The notes under the pieces were generated by a model. It saw only the letters and a program-made list of their open reading frames with translations. It had not been told where the DNA came from and ran no database searches. Shown one piece after another: positions 1 through 11,236 of a stretch of 64,000 nucleotides of DNA (position 1 is the first letter of the stretch; each line of letters opens with the position of its first letter). Both the position numbers and the translations under genes were made by a program. Source of the DNA: Adiantum capillus-veneris (taxonomy: Eukaryota; Streptophyta; Polypodiopsida; Polypodiales; Pteridaceae); assembly GCA_014529385.2 (NCBI GenBank), contig CM043961.1, positions 9,922,978 through 9,986,977 of the forward strand. Direction: 5' to 3'.

Positions 1-1068
1 AGCAACAAATTGTCGGCACCCCCTCTGATCTTTTACCTCATCTTTTGAGCCTTCCTCACATCCTTTAATTGGTAGATCATCAATGAAAGGCATAGTAACA
101 TGAGGGTTAAAGTCCCTTAATACCTTATTAATGCAGTTCATCATATGAGCTACAGAATTAGTAGCAACCTGTGGTAGAGTGCACATCCTTACCCCGAGAG
201 GTGTAGGCATCGTAGTAAGATACCTGAAGTCAACTGAAATTGATCATATCTAAAGTAAAGATCACCTATAGAGTAAATATATCTATCTGCAAAGGCTTCA
301 ACAAATTTATCCACAATTGGGCCAGTACCCACATTACGGATTGTTACCTTGTTAACCGGCTGCATATCTTGTATGAACCTTAAAGTACCATTTTCTTTGG
401 AATAGTGAACCATCGATTGGAGTATGGCGCACATGATGGCTCCAAAATTCCCATTTGTATCTTCTCATTAAGCAAATTGATAAGCTTTTGCAAGTGAGCT
501 TTAGGAACTGGAATGGGATGTAAGATCCATGGCATGTGAGGAATAATGAATATAGCCATAGGTGAAACAAAACTTGGATCCAGACATCCAATGTCACTTG
601 GCTCAAAAGGAAAATATTTACCATGTTTTTTGAGCATACCTTGAAAACACTTGATTTCCTCTTCGTTGATAAAACCATCTTCTCCAACCTTCAGCCGCCG
701 CTGCAAGGTCTCCTTGGTAAATTCATGCCCAATGTTCTTTGGATTCCTAAACATAGGCTCTTTAATCACCCCATCACTTCCTCCTGGTAGAGGTGTAGCC
801 ACTGGCTCACTTTCTTTGCAACAATCTTGTACTTTGTATCTACCTGTGCTTCAACCGCTTTACCCAAGTCATCCTCAATATGCATAAGTGTCTCGTATAT
901 ATCCAGCTCTTCATACACATCCATTGAGTGCACTTTAGCAACATCAGTTCCACTTTGTAACCTGTCTTGCCTGATATCCTCAAGATTTGACATAGTGTCA
1001 ACATAAGAAATCTCTTTGAAGATTCCTGAAATCACATCATCTGGTTCAAGCACATCACATCCCTGCAA
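1..1068 (-). pseudogene. Ty3/gypsy reverse transcriptase fragment, decayed
   Basis: Read leftwards, this is the N-terminal half of a Ty3/gypsy reverse transcriptase, which would copy element RNA into DNA. The frame starting near 1068 gives a linker, then at 802-380 the motifs FEPSDIGCLDPSFVSP, PIPVPKAHL, MGILEPS and APYSNRWFTIPKK. One base is missing in an A-run near 391-400. The next frame (434-189) resumes with LRFIQDMQPVNKVTIRN and YSIGDLY..YDQFQL. Beyond a further break, CTLPQ.ATNSVAHMMN and the catalytic FIDD (76-87) can be read to the window edge. FIDDLPIKG replaces the common Y-x-DD box. The start codon of the element is not visible and the 3' part lies outside the window. At least two frame breaks make it non-functional. 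The fragment at 4216-6085 may be from a related element but lies on the opposite strand. Confidence 0.88.
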
Positions 1069-3842
1069 TTCACTTTGAATACTTGATACCTATGTAACAT
1101 TTAATGGCCTAGTAACTTGTGTGTAGCGGAAAATAGCATGAACATAGTGAGCATTTCATTAGAATAGATTCCTAATGAGCATAACAAGAGTGCTTGGGTG
1201 GAGAAAGCAACAAAAAAACATAACACCTAGTTAGATAGGCATGAACGATACTTCAAAAGAGAGAGAAATTAAACTATTGACAACAGTCGAGGACTGGATT
1301 TACATGGAGCCGGTCCCCCCTCCAAAAGGCTTTGTATTATAGGTTTCCCCCATCAAGGGAGACATTTTACAATACAATTCTTTGTGTTCCCTTCAATAAC
1401 TAGCTAGTGCAATGAAGACGGAAGCTTCAAGCACTAAGCAAACACTTATAAAATACAACATCAATTCCCTCATGGTCTCAGACCGTGTGGAATAATTCCT
1501 TTGAAAAATCATCCCCGTCTCTCTCTTGGTCAACCCCTCTTGCTAGTTCCTCTTTGCTGGCTTCACATTGGACCCCTCCAGGCTTAGCCAATAGGATTTA
1601 CGAAGCATAAGTGATAGCCTTATGACATGTGTCCACCTTTCCCCTTTTGCGAGAGCCTTAGGTTATTAAATAATGCAACTAACCTCTCATTGGACCCCTT
1701 TGTCTTCTGGCCAATAGGAAGCAGGCAAGCCATTGGGCTGATGAATGCTCATTAGACCCCTTGGGAGAGTGTCCAATAGTCTTGTAGAGAGCTTAATTCT
1801 TATTGGTTCTTCTATTAAGTGTTTTTAAACAAGTTAAAACTAGATTTACTCTAGCCTAATTCTCATTAGTCCACCTCTATGGCCATCCAATAGGATTTGA
1901 GTGCACCTTGTGGGCAATTGGCCTAGGGAGCTGACATGTGTCCCTCATTCCCTTTGTGTAAAGGGAGCCTGTGAATGTGTATGTGTGTGTTTCTCTCTCA
2001 TCCCCTACTTACAGGGCTCGACCCCTCCTATGTAGGAGCCTTGAAGACTTTTTTGACACACTCACAAAACATCCAATTTTAGTAAGCTTGACCATTACAA
2101 CCTTTTAATTTTGGAACCTTAGCATTTTGGAAGTCTTAATGGGCTGAACCTTAGGGTCTTTAACACTAGGTTGGTAATGGGACACTTTTATGTCCTGTTA
2201 AGTGACCATTTTCCTTGAATTATGTCAAGAGTTTCAAAATGGATTTTGAGGTGCTATCTGTCTGGAAAGTTGTCTCATGAGCTGAAAAAAACTTGACATT
2301 TTTTTGGACTATCAATTCCATCTTTAACCTTGTCCTTGCACAACATTTCACAACCTAAATTGTGTGAAAAAACGGGTCCTGTTTTTGGCTTTTTCAACTT
2401 TTTGTAACTATACCACTCTAGAATTCATGTTTGTGAGGTCTATAATGCTAGAGAACTATCTTTAGTAGTCCTCAACATGTCCTGATGCTTCTAGGGTGAA
2501 ATAAATGTTAAAGTTGTAAGTTATGACCAAATTACAAAAATTGTCAAATCCTATTTTTTAGCCAATTTTAGCTCTTCTATGAATTTTTTGGTGGCTTTCA
2601 TGATATCCAAATGCAGTTTTGATTTTCTATGTCACATATTGTAACATAAAGCTAATATTCCTTGAGTTTTGGAGCACCTAATACCCTATTTTGCATAGTA
2701 GACAACGATGGTTGATTTTTTCAATTATAGAAGAAAACGAAACATTCTAGTATATCAAGTATAGCTTTTTCAATATTGTTAGTTTCTTGTGACAACTACA
2801 CGCATTTTGTAGGTAGTAACCATATCTAGTGATAAGGATCAAATTTGTCTAGATATTGAATAGTTTCTATGGGATTCTACAACTCATAATGTTGAACCCA
2901 GTTTTTTCATGTTTGCTGTATTTAGCACTTCATCTTTGTCCCCAAGATTCCCCTTGGTAAGAGATGTATTATTCTTTTGACATGCTCCATGGCTCCTTAT
3001 GAACCTAAAGGACAATAGGGAACTAAAAAAACATGCATATATTATTTGTATTGAGCGTGGCTATAGAAACTTTGATGACAGGTTTGCAGAATGGTGAAAA
3101 TTCAACTTTTTGTTACCTATTTCTTTTGGCAAAACAAAAAATAGTGAGTGAGAAGCAATCGTATGTTCTGATCACCAACCCATTGAAGTTAACTAGGGAA
3201 TTTATCTCAAGTCCTACAAAAATCCCTAATCTTATTTTTATGCAACAAAACGTAAGAAATGACTGTTTTGATGAAAATGTACTGGTCCATCAACTTTGGA
3301 GGCTTGGTGTGACCAAAAGATGATAAATTTTACAAGTTTCTTATTTTTTCCATGTGTAGTAGGCCTTGAACTATAACCTCATGAAAGGATTTTACAAAAT
3401 GAGTGGATCTTCTATGGTTTTGGAGGTTTTTTTCAAAACCCTGAAAGGACACTTTTATGTCCTGTTAGGTTACCAACCTAGTGTTAAATCCCATTGTTGC
3501 ATTTCTCTTTTGCAGATGTCCCCCCTTTTGGATCCCTATTTCTCCTCCTTTGGATCCCTACTGTGGCCGGTCTATCAGCTTAACCAATATTCTAGCTTTT
3601 TCTCCCCTGGTACTTCCCCACATTAAATGATCAGTTTAACATGAGAAAATCATTTAGGAGAATTAGATGTTAGTTATTATGACATTACCTCTCTCTTGAA
3701 ATCATAGTCGTCCTTGACTATGGGGTAGAGAAGATAAAGCCATATTCATTAATCCTTTTTCTAGCGGGTAGAGGATCCCTATCTTACCCTACGGCATCGT
3801 TCCAGAATGGATGACTAATCCATTTGGCGCTTGAGAGCCTAA

Positions 3843-3844
<2 letters not shown>
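1069..3844. other. non-coding stretch, no gene seen
   Basis: I see no convincing gene. Short open frames at 3033-3323 and 3366-3626 have no recognisable motifs. Between about 1567 and 1900 a module with CATTGGACCCC followed 20-30 bases later by CCAATAGG recurs four times (near 1567, 1687, 1750 and 1864). Each can pair its TTGG with its CCAA. The stretch may be LTR or internal sequence of the flanking Ty3/gypsy relics, but no LTR ends were found. Confidence 0.4.
2161..3486. repeat. 1.3-kb segment bounded by 17-bp inverted repeats
   Basis: TAACACTAGGTTGGTAA at 2161-2177 is repeated exactly in inverted orientation at 3470-3486. Just inside each end, a 21-bp near-palindromic block beginning GGACACTTTTATGTCC occurs in the same orientation (2180-2200 and 3447-3467). 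The inverted ends suggest a small non-autonomous DNA element. I found no matching target-site duplication and no coding capacity, so this remains a guess. Confidence 0.4.

Positions 3845-3933
<89 letters not shown>
3845..3933. repeat. (CT)n microsatellite, about 89 bp
   Basis: Uninterrupted CT dinucleotide tract. The open frame of Ser-Leu repeats over it is an artefact. Confidence 0.98.
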
Positions 3934-3935
<2 letters not shown>

Positions 3936-4130
3936 ACGAAAGCGCTAATACACTCAGCGGGCCCGATTGCGCCCGCGTATATATAATGCTAATAGCCCGC
4001 CGGGCTTTCTTGTTTCCCCGGTGGGCCCACAGGGAAAATAATAAACCCCGGCGGGCCCGCCGGGGAAATAGAAAAGCCCGGTGGAAATTTTGTGGGTTTG
4101 CAAGTCACCCTAAACCGGTTTCTGTGTGAT
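3934..4130. repeat. GC-rich palindromic island
   Basis: A short GC-rich block in otherwise AT-rich DNA. It carries five or six variants of CCCGGYGGGCCC, including a perfect 20-bp palindrome at 4046-4065 and GTGGGCCCAC at 4021-4030. TGATCA-centred motifs follow (about 4126-4175), with GTGTGATCA and TGATCACAC in inverted arrangement. It lies between a CT tract and a truncated integrase. It could be the remains of an LTR or of a foldback element. Confidence 0.6.
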
Positions 4131-4215
4131 CATGTTTACTGTGATCATGTAAATGTGTCAATAAGACCTTGTGATCACACAAAATTTGACGTAATTACGT
4201 AAATCTTAAATCCTT

Positions 4216-4887
4216 GCCTATCACCCACAAGCAAATGGACAAGCTGAGCATACAAATTAAATTCTTAGCTTGGTATTGACTAAAGTGGTTAGTTCAAGGT
4301 GGACAGATTGGAAAATGAATCTCCATGCTGCTCTATGGGCTTATAGAGTTTCATTCACGACAACCTTAAATGCTACACCCTTTAACCTTGTTTATGGTCT
4401 TGATGCCATACTGCCGATAGAATTTCTATTGCCAGCATTAAGGGTAGCTAAGGATCTTGAGTGGACTAGACATGAACTGCCAGAGAGGCTTGAAGATTTA
4501 GAAAATCTTGATGAGCAAAGGCTAACTACTGTAGCTCACATCTATGCACAAAAGCGGAAACAAAAACAGTTTTTTGATTCCCATCTAGTTACAAAAATCT
4601 TCAAAAAGGGGGACTTAGTTTTTGTATGTTCCCTTAAGCAACACATTCCCAAGTTTAAGAAAAAGGGAAACGGACCGTTTGTCATTGAAGATGTATTCCC
4701 AAGTGGAGGAGTTAAATTGTCCACCCTAGATGGTGAACCAATGGCTAATTGGATTAGTGGATGCCGTTTAAAGAAGTACAATTTGCCGCTAACCAATGAA
4801 CTGCTAGAGAAGATGCATGCAGCAAAGCAAAGAAAGATAAAACGACAACAAGTCACTGATGAAGCCCAAGAGGAAGCTCAACTTTGA
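4216..4887 (+). pseudogene. Ty3/gypsy integrase, C-terminal part
   Basis: Integrase inserts element DNA into the chromosome. The fragment opens with YHPQANGQAE, the usual end of the integrase catalytic core. Four residues after that motif comes an in-frame TAA at about 4258. Beyond it the same frame runs to 4887 with LHAALWAYR, ATPFNLVYG, PIEFLLPALRVA, AQKRKQKQFFD, FKKGDLV and a C-terminal section ending LDGEPMANWISGCRLKKY. That order (core end, helical linker, small beta-rich C-terminal domain) is typical of plant Ty3/gypsy integrases. The catalytic D,D,E residues are missing because the element is truncated at about 4215, against a GC-rich palindromic block. The frame ends in TGA at 4885-4887 but the same frame continues downstream into a protease-like relic. 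Confidence 0.85.
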
Positions 4888-6085
4888 GTACTCAAAAGGA
4901 AAGCGGATCTCAAAAATCAACAAATACCTATTCCCATCAACACTCTGGAACTAGATGACCGACTATGGGAATTACAGAAAGATGTAGTGTCAACGGATGA
5001 TGAATGGTTAGATGGAATGGACCTTCGCATCAAAGTACAACTGAAAAATCATAGCACAAATGCATTGGTCGATACAAGAGCTCGAGTAAATGCAGTCAGT
5101 TAATTCCACGTACAAGAAAGCAACAAGTTAGTCTTTGACAACAAGAATATCGACTATTAAAGGATGCAACAAGAACCCAACACCGATGTTGGGAGTAGTC
5201 AACTTAAATGTGATAGTACATGGATGTCCATGCCCTCATTAGTTTGTGTGCTTACCAAATGAACACATGAATGAAACAATGATTCTTGGAATCTTATGGA
5301 TGCGGATGTACAAGGAATTACCAGATTGGGATACCAATCAGCTCAAGCTATCACCTAAAGGCGGACAACTCATTGTTCTAATTGCACCAAGCAAAGAGGA
5401 ATGGAAAGGGGATTATCAGCAAAACAAACCACAAAGCAATCAACCTTCTCCATTCTATAGACAAGCAAATGCTACAAGTAGCATGCAAGGAGTCAGGCAA
5501 ATTTGGGTACCAAAGGCACAACTTAAAGGCAAGCCAATTCAAATTTGGGTGCCCAAAACATCATCTACTATACCAAAGATGGTTCCAAGGTTCAAAACAC
5601 AAAGAGGAGCACCTTCGAGCAGAGAACCTAAAACACAATGGATTTGGAGAAAAAAGGAGCACTTATCTTCTTCGCAAACTATAAAACCGATGAAGCAGTC
5701 GAGAATTAAGTCTCAAAACAATCAACCACAACATTTGGCCCAAGACAAACCAAGATACCAATGGCGAGTAAAAGCTCAACAACCACCATCAGTGTTACCG
5801 ACAACTCAGGAAATTAGAGTGCCAAAGCATCCTGATGGTACAATCAAGCAAAGAGCACACCAACTACAAGATTTGCTCTTTGAGAGACAACAAAAGAAAA
5901 CTTCGACATTAGAAACCCTTGAGTTAATTACTCAAGATCCAACTCTTGCACATCATAATGGTTTGCAATGCATTGATTTTCAAAGCATGGTAGAGCCAAT
6001 CAAAGCTATGCATAGACACGATTGTTCAACCCATGCACACAGTCATCCCGGAGTATGCCATCTAGGAGGGGTGGAAGGAAACTAA
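4888..6085 (+). pseudogene. retropepsin-like relic and IWVPK-repeat ORF downstream of integrase
   Basis: Directly after the integrase stop, the same frame encodes about 70 residues ending LVDTRARVNAVS and a TAA. This resembles the active-site loop of a retroviral-type aspartic protease (LVDTGA), but Gly is replaced by Arg. After a frame change, 5246-6085 gives MILGILWMRMYKELPDWD, which resembles the second conserved protease motif (ILGxxWL.....DW). A basic, Gln-rich tail follows with repeats of IWVPK, matching the sequence seen in some gag proteins. The ORF ends at 6085, twenty bases before a polypurine tract. Known Ty3/gypsy elements place protease before reverse transcriptase, so this order is odd. 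A rearranged element, or a separate extra ORF, would both fit. Confidence 0.6.
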
Positions 6086-6104
6086 GTAATTAAGAGCAAT
6101 GTTT

Positions 6105-6130
6105 GAAGAGGGAGGAATTTTTTTGATGTT
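6105..6130 (+). other. polypurine tract and likely 3' LTR start
   Basis: GAAGAGGGAGGAA is followed by a T-run and then TGTTAACG (from 6127), which would open an LTR with the usual TG. It lies 20 bp past the last ORF of the Ty3/gypsy remnant, where plus-strand priming is expected. A possible LTR TATA box (CTATATAAT) is near 7011. I could not find the LTR's other end or a second copy. Confidence 0.55.
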
Positions 6131-8284
6131 AACGTGTGATTTTTTGCAAAATTACCTAATAAAGCACTTACAAAATCATCAACAGGGAAAATTTAACTGA
6201 TAACATCTCCCTGATGAGTGTAAATAGTGTATATACTATCAGAAAATCATTAAAAATGGTATTTTTTGGTTATTTTGATCATTTTTTAATATTGAAACTT
6301 AAAAATAAAGAGATCCACCAAAAAACAATAAAGCAGTGTTTCTCAATGGATTTTCTTGATTATTGAATTTTCACTTTGCTTTTTAGCGCATTTTGTTATT
6401 TTCTTTGATTTTTCAATAAACATGTCAAAAATTAATAATAAATAGCACATGAGCTTAGATGGAAAAACTAAAGATACACTGATGAACAGAAGGACAAGGC
6501 AGACAAGCACAAAAAAATTTCAATCAAATCGACAGATGGAAGTGGGAAGCCTAAATTAGGCTGCCAAGGCCTACTTTCGCAAATTCTTGCAGAATGAGCT
6601 ACCGGAATCCAGTTGAAGAAATTTTTGAGTCTAACATAGATTTCACGGCCTAGTAGGACTAACACGGGAATTTGGGAAAAAATAGTCGGGAAAGTCCGAG
6701 TATAGATATCCAAAGTAGCCCAAAATCACTTCATTTCCACTAGTCACTCTTGGAGGAGAGAGCTCTCTACCTTCTTCACGGGGCGATTTTTGGAGTCCAC
6801 AGTCGCCCTTTAATAGCACCGTCTCATACAAGACATGAGGGATAAGTTCTAAGATATCAACGATCAATTCTATATGGCCGGGTGGCAAGTTTAGGCTCAA
6901 GAAAAAACCCTAGAAATCGAGCAATGCACGAAGTCCTACGACCCAAAATTGACCATAGCGGCCTGTCAGCTCAACCAAATTGGACAAGACTTGCACTGTA
7001 GCATGCCTCTATATAATAGAACACTTCTATATCACTAGATGACCATTCAACAGGGGTCGAGAGGGGTCCCAAGTAAAAAATCTAGGTTTTTGTCAGATGC
7101 CAGAATTGGATTCTGACTCCACAGACAGCTTTTAGACTGGGTCTATACACAATGTATATGGATGGTTTCATGAAAATATTCAAGGCAAGTTCTCAAAAAG
7201 CAGAAAACAGCTTGAAGGCTACAAAGCGTCAAATTTGACATATGAAGTCAAACTGACTCGAAATGGGCCAAAACTGGATTGGTAGCTTCAGGACTATGTA
7301 GCGGACAAGACCATAGCTTCAAAAGTGACTGACCAAATCCATATACCATCAAGTCACAAAAATCAATTATTTCAGAGTCAACAAGAGCACGAAGTGATGC
7401 CGACACGACAAAACTTTACCAAATTGAATTTAGGTCTTATTTTAGATGTATTGAATATGTCTAGGTCAAAAAATTGTCAAGTCTTGCAAGAAAATTGACT
7501 GCTGTAAATAATCGCGATTATTTAATTTTGTGTTTTTTTTTTTTGCTTGAAAATGATATCTGCACTTCACCTATTACTTGTACACATCTATTTCATGTCA
7601 CATTTCAAGATATGAGCCAAAATGATCAAGAAAGACTTGGAAATTGTCAAAAAATGCAAAGAAGTCTTTCCAATCCAAATTTTGAGGTATTTGTCACATT
7701 TTTTGATCCAAATCACCCCATATCTAACACACAGAGTCTACATCATGCCTAGAACCAAGTTGCAACAAAAAAACTATATTTTGATGAAAAAGTAAATTAT
7801 CGTGATTAATTACTTTCTTGCCAAAATGGGGAAAAATTGCAACTTTGATCTTATGGGACCAAAGAACATGATGTCCCAAGTCCACTGCCAAGTTTGAGCA
7901 AATTTGGATCTCAAAAACTCAAAATCTCAGTATATCTACTGTTTCAAAGATTGAAGCCTAAATCTGGCACCATTTCCACCCAGTGCACTCAATTGAGCCC
8001 ACACTTCACTCAGAGCACCTAAATGCTATATGTTTCAAGCCTATCATTTCAAAAATGCAAAAAGTTGGAAAAAAACCCTAGCTGTAAATAATCGTGATTA
8101 TTTACTTTTGCTGTAAATTTTTGCCTTGATTTTGATCTCTACACGTTTTTATGCATCTATGCATGCTTCAAAATTGATTTGAAGCAAATTGGACATCATT
8201 TGTTAGCAATTCAGACTCAAGGCTTTTCAGAGCGGACTTTATATAATTTTCTAACTTTGGCACTATATTCCCTTAACAGGAGCA
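6131..8284. other. non-coding stretch with spaced palindromes (LTR or leader sequence?)
   Basis: No gene is visible. The first part is likely the 3' LTR of the Ty3/gypsy remnant. The second part carries three copies of an AATCGYGATT-centred palindrome. A pyrimidine-rich TTCCCTTAACAG at about 8268-8279 just before the next ORF looks like a splice acceptor, so the following frame may be a downstream exon. Confidence 0.35.
7505..8104. repeat. three evenly spaced 20-bp palindromes
   Basis: TAAATAATCGCGATTATTTA at 7505-7524 is a perfect palindrome. Close relatives lie at 7793-7812 (imperfect) and 8085-8104 (one central change), 288 and 292 bp apart. Looser versions follow the polypurine tract downstream at about 12314 and 12429. 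The flanking sequence is much less conserved than the palindromes themselves. Confidence 0.7.
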
Positions 8285-9094
8285 ATGCAAGCTGCAGAGA
8301 AAGCGAAGAAAAGGGTGTCCCAGAAAGAGAAGTTGCAAGAGTTGCCACCCTACCAACTAGACCCAAATTCAGTGAAAACGGCCAAGGTAACATACTTGTC
8401 AAGAGAACAGCTTGAAGAAAACAACACCACGGTTTTCACATGCATGTTCAAGAGCGAAGAAGGACACCAAGTGGAACTGCAAATGCTACGGAAGGAAATA
8501 TGATGTAGCTGCCAAGCCAGACACAAAAGAAGCCAACAAAAGGCTGGACCTCAGGGACTTCTACGACTAGGAACCATGCTGCGTAGATTTCCAGAAAGCA
8601 TATGAGCTATTGTCCACAATCAAAGAGGATGGATCAACCCAAAGCACCGACCAACAAGGGTAGAAAGTTGAGATAGTAATCACCAAAGAGATAGTGGCCG
8701 AGTCACTGAAGCTGCCTACTGAAGGTATGACGATGCAGGCCCGAGACAGAAAGACAACAGGCACATTCACCAAGGAGACTGCTGCTGCCACATTTTCCGA
8801 CCTCATTCAAAGGCAAGTGGAAGAGCCAGCTCGTCTATACCATCAACACTTTCACTTTTATCAAAGAGACCGCCACGGTACTCCACCCCAAACCATGTGG
8901 TTGCAACTACCTTCACCCAAGTATTGAAGTCGACAACCAAGCAGCCAATTGATCACGCGCAATATGTGCTGACAACGCTGAAGGTCACCCAGAAAGAAGG
9001 TAAAATCACATATCGGGGCGCCCTTGAAGTGCTGACAAGAATAGCATATCATGCTATTGGCATGGCCAATAATTTGCCGTCAGCCCCATATTAG
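8285..9094 (+). pseudogene. gag-like N-terminal ORF, broken
   Basis: The first ATG is just after a possible splice acceptor, and the frame runs to 8503 (MQAAEKAKKRVSQKEK...). Several frame changes follow, with later readable pieces at 8694-8927 and 8897-9094. The composition is basic and charged, without a zinc knuckle or another motif I can name. It lies upstream of the coiled-coil ORFs of the same putative element. I do not recognise the family; calling it gag rests only on position. Confidence 0.3.
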
Positions 9095-9099
9095 AACAC

Positions 9100-9726
9100 A
9101 TGTTGTTTCCGCACAACCTTCTCCTAGAACCACGCATTCATCAAAGAGAGTGTATAAGTCATAGGAAGAATCTGCAGAAAGCTCTCATGAAGCTCATAGT
9201 AGTGAGAGCTCGGACAACGAGGAAAAGGCGGACAAGAATTGAAGAGATGAAGAAGAAAGAAATAGCCGCACACCAAGAAGAACCTCAACGAAAGAAGGTG
9301 AGGTTTGAAAGAGAAAAACTAACTTATGAAAGAAGTCGCCAAGCTGCAGGTGAGGACCCTGAAAGATGGGTTCCAAGAGACATAAGGAGACCCAGAACCA
9401 AGAACCCTACAAGGCAAGCAGCAGAGGATCCCATGGAATTCTTGAATGCATGTATGCAGAGACAGATGCCTTAAAGTTGAAAGAAGCTCAAGAAGCCGAA
9501 AGGAAAGCAAGGGAAGATGAAGCCGAGCAACAGAGACAAATTGAGGCTACGGAACAAAGTGAGACACATCACGACCAGGGAGAGATGTCTCCGAAGCCCA
9601 CTTCACCCGCTACGGAGCAAGAAGACCACCCAATGCCAAGCCCAAGCCATTCACCAACAGCTAAACCCAAGGAGGGCAAGGAAGCCAAGGAAAACGAGCC
9701 TGAGAACAGGAAGTAGCAAGTTTTGA
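9100..9726 (+). pseudogene. charged, coiled-coil-rich ORF of putative retroelement
   Basis: Two overlapping frames (9100-9474 and 9366-9716) describe one highly charged protein: KKRRTRIEEMKKKEIAAHQEE, then AQEAERKAREDEAEQQRQIEATEQ and a Pro/Ser-rich tail. A single indel near 9400-9470 separates them. Long runs of Lys, Glu, Arg and Gln predict a helical coiled coil. No catalytic motif is visible. It is probably the middle of a gag-type or accessory protein of the surrounding element. Confidence 0.35.
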
Positions 9727-10205
9727 ACAACCAAAAAATAAACAGAACAAACTGAGGTAGACCCTTCTACGACCACCCAACAAGAAATTGCCGAGGCATC
9801 TACTAAGCCTCAAGAAGCATAAGCAATTGAGGCAACCACACTACCTAAGGAGAAGTAGAACCCCCGCCGCAACCAAAAGTAGCCACCACAACACCACCCC
9901 AAGGCCACACACTGAGACGGTTGAAACCTCTAGATAGCCTATAGAGTCTAAAGAATGGGAAACAAACAACGAAGTCATCATGCAAGTCAATGAATATGCC
10001 AAGCAGATGCAGTTGATGACCAAAAATACGAACAACAGCACTTAGCCACAGTGCTAAGGCCAAAGAACTTGAGCTAGTCATTGATGCTCTACAAGGAGAG
10101 TTAGATGACATGATGAATATAATTTCAAATCTACAAAGACAAATCAAAGAGCTGAAGGATAAAGCAAAACAATACCAGGTTGCAAAAGAGAAGCAGTAGA
10201 AAGAA

Positions 10206-10949
10206 ATGGAAGAGCTGGGAGAGCTTCTAACCAAGTTATCCGATGCCTGCAAGACCAAAGATCAACAGCTGATAGAAGTAACAAATGAACTCCTGACCAC
10301 TACTCTATCAGTAAAGAAGATCCAAGTGCAGCTCGATGTAGCAAACACATCTCTGCAGTACTCTGAGCAAAGGATTAATAATCAGGCAACATTTTTGAGG
10401 CAGATAAGGAAAAATCCTATTTTCACCTTGATCAAAGGTACAGATGAAGTCTATAAGACTTTGGAAAAGAAAAACAAGGATCTCAAATTAGAGCTGAAGC
10501 TAGAGCAATCACAAAGAAGAGACCTTGCAATGATGCGGGTCCAAAGAGAGGAGCAACTGCTCAAAGAGATAGCCGAACTAAAGAGAGTCAATCAGCTATT
10601 GAGAGAGGGACAACCAAAACATCAGGAAGAAGCCGGTAGCTCTGAGCAACCAATTGTTGACATTCCATCAGTCTCTTTTGCTGAGATGGAAACACAACCT
10701 ATGGAAGGGCTAGAAGGAAATGAGGATTTTCAGGTACCACTCACTGAAGCTGAGCAAGTGCCCATGGTCCAGCTTTCTAAAGCTAAAGAAGATGCACTCA
10801 AAGAGAAGGTTGCCCAAGAAACAGATGTTGGATGGAAAGCAGCGATGAATTGGGAGTTGAGAATTTTTTACTCAGTCAATGTAACTCAACTCACTCCCAA
10901 AACCAAATCAATGCACATTGGCATCAACAATCATTGCCATATCCGTTGA
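10206..10949 (+). CDS. coiled-coil protein of putative retroelement
   Basis: A 247-codon open frame starts at ATG 10206. Residues 1-135 have heptad-like spacing of Leu, Ile and Val among charged residues (ELGELLTKLSDACK, LLKEIAELKRVNQLL), predicting a long coiled coil. The C-terminal half is acidic and Pro-poor (GLEGNEDFQVPLTEAE). There is no signal peptide, zinc finger or enzyme motif. It is flanked by related broken frames and lies 0.8 kb before the polypurine tract, so it most likely served as a structural or assembly protein. It might be an intact piece of a longer broken ORF. I do not recognise a family. Confidence 0.4.
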   Translation: MEELGELLTKLSDACKTKDQQLIEVTNELLTTTLSVKKIQVQLDVANTSLQYSEQRINNQATFLRQIRKNPIFTLIKGTDEVYKTLEKKNKDLKLELKLEQSQRRDLAMMRVQREEQLLKEIAELKRVNQLLREGQPKHQEEAGSSEQPIVDIPSVSFAEMETQPMEGLEGNEDFQVPLTEAEQVPMVQLSKAKEDALKEKVAQETDVGWKAAMNWELRIFYSVNVTQLTPKTKSMHIGINNHCHIR

Positions 10950-11236
10950 TCAAAGTAGAGCTATTAGAGGTAAAAGAAACAATACACAAGGATATGCAGG
11001 CAGAAGGCACAGAGGATGTCCACCCCAAGTGGAGAAAGAGCTGGTTGAACAAAAATCCAAGATATCTAATTCTGTTCACAAGAGCATCTGCTGCACTACA
11101 AAGAGACCCACCATTTTGTCTTGTACCAAGGGTAAGGACATGGCAAGCATATGAAGCACTGAGAAGGAAGCGGCCTACATGGCTGAACTATCCACGATTG
11201 CCAGCTCCAGAGTAGGGAGCACCAATAGAGGAATAC

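Noticed and set aside
8179-8415. Open frames overlapping the start of the gag-like region in other frames
   Set aside because: They lack motifs and overlap the better-supported frame starting at 8285.
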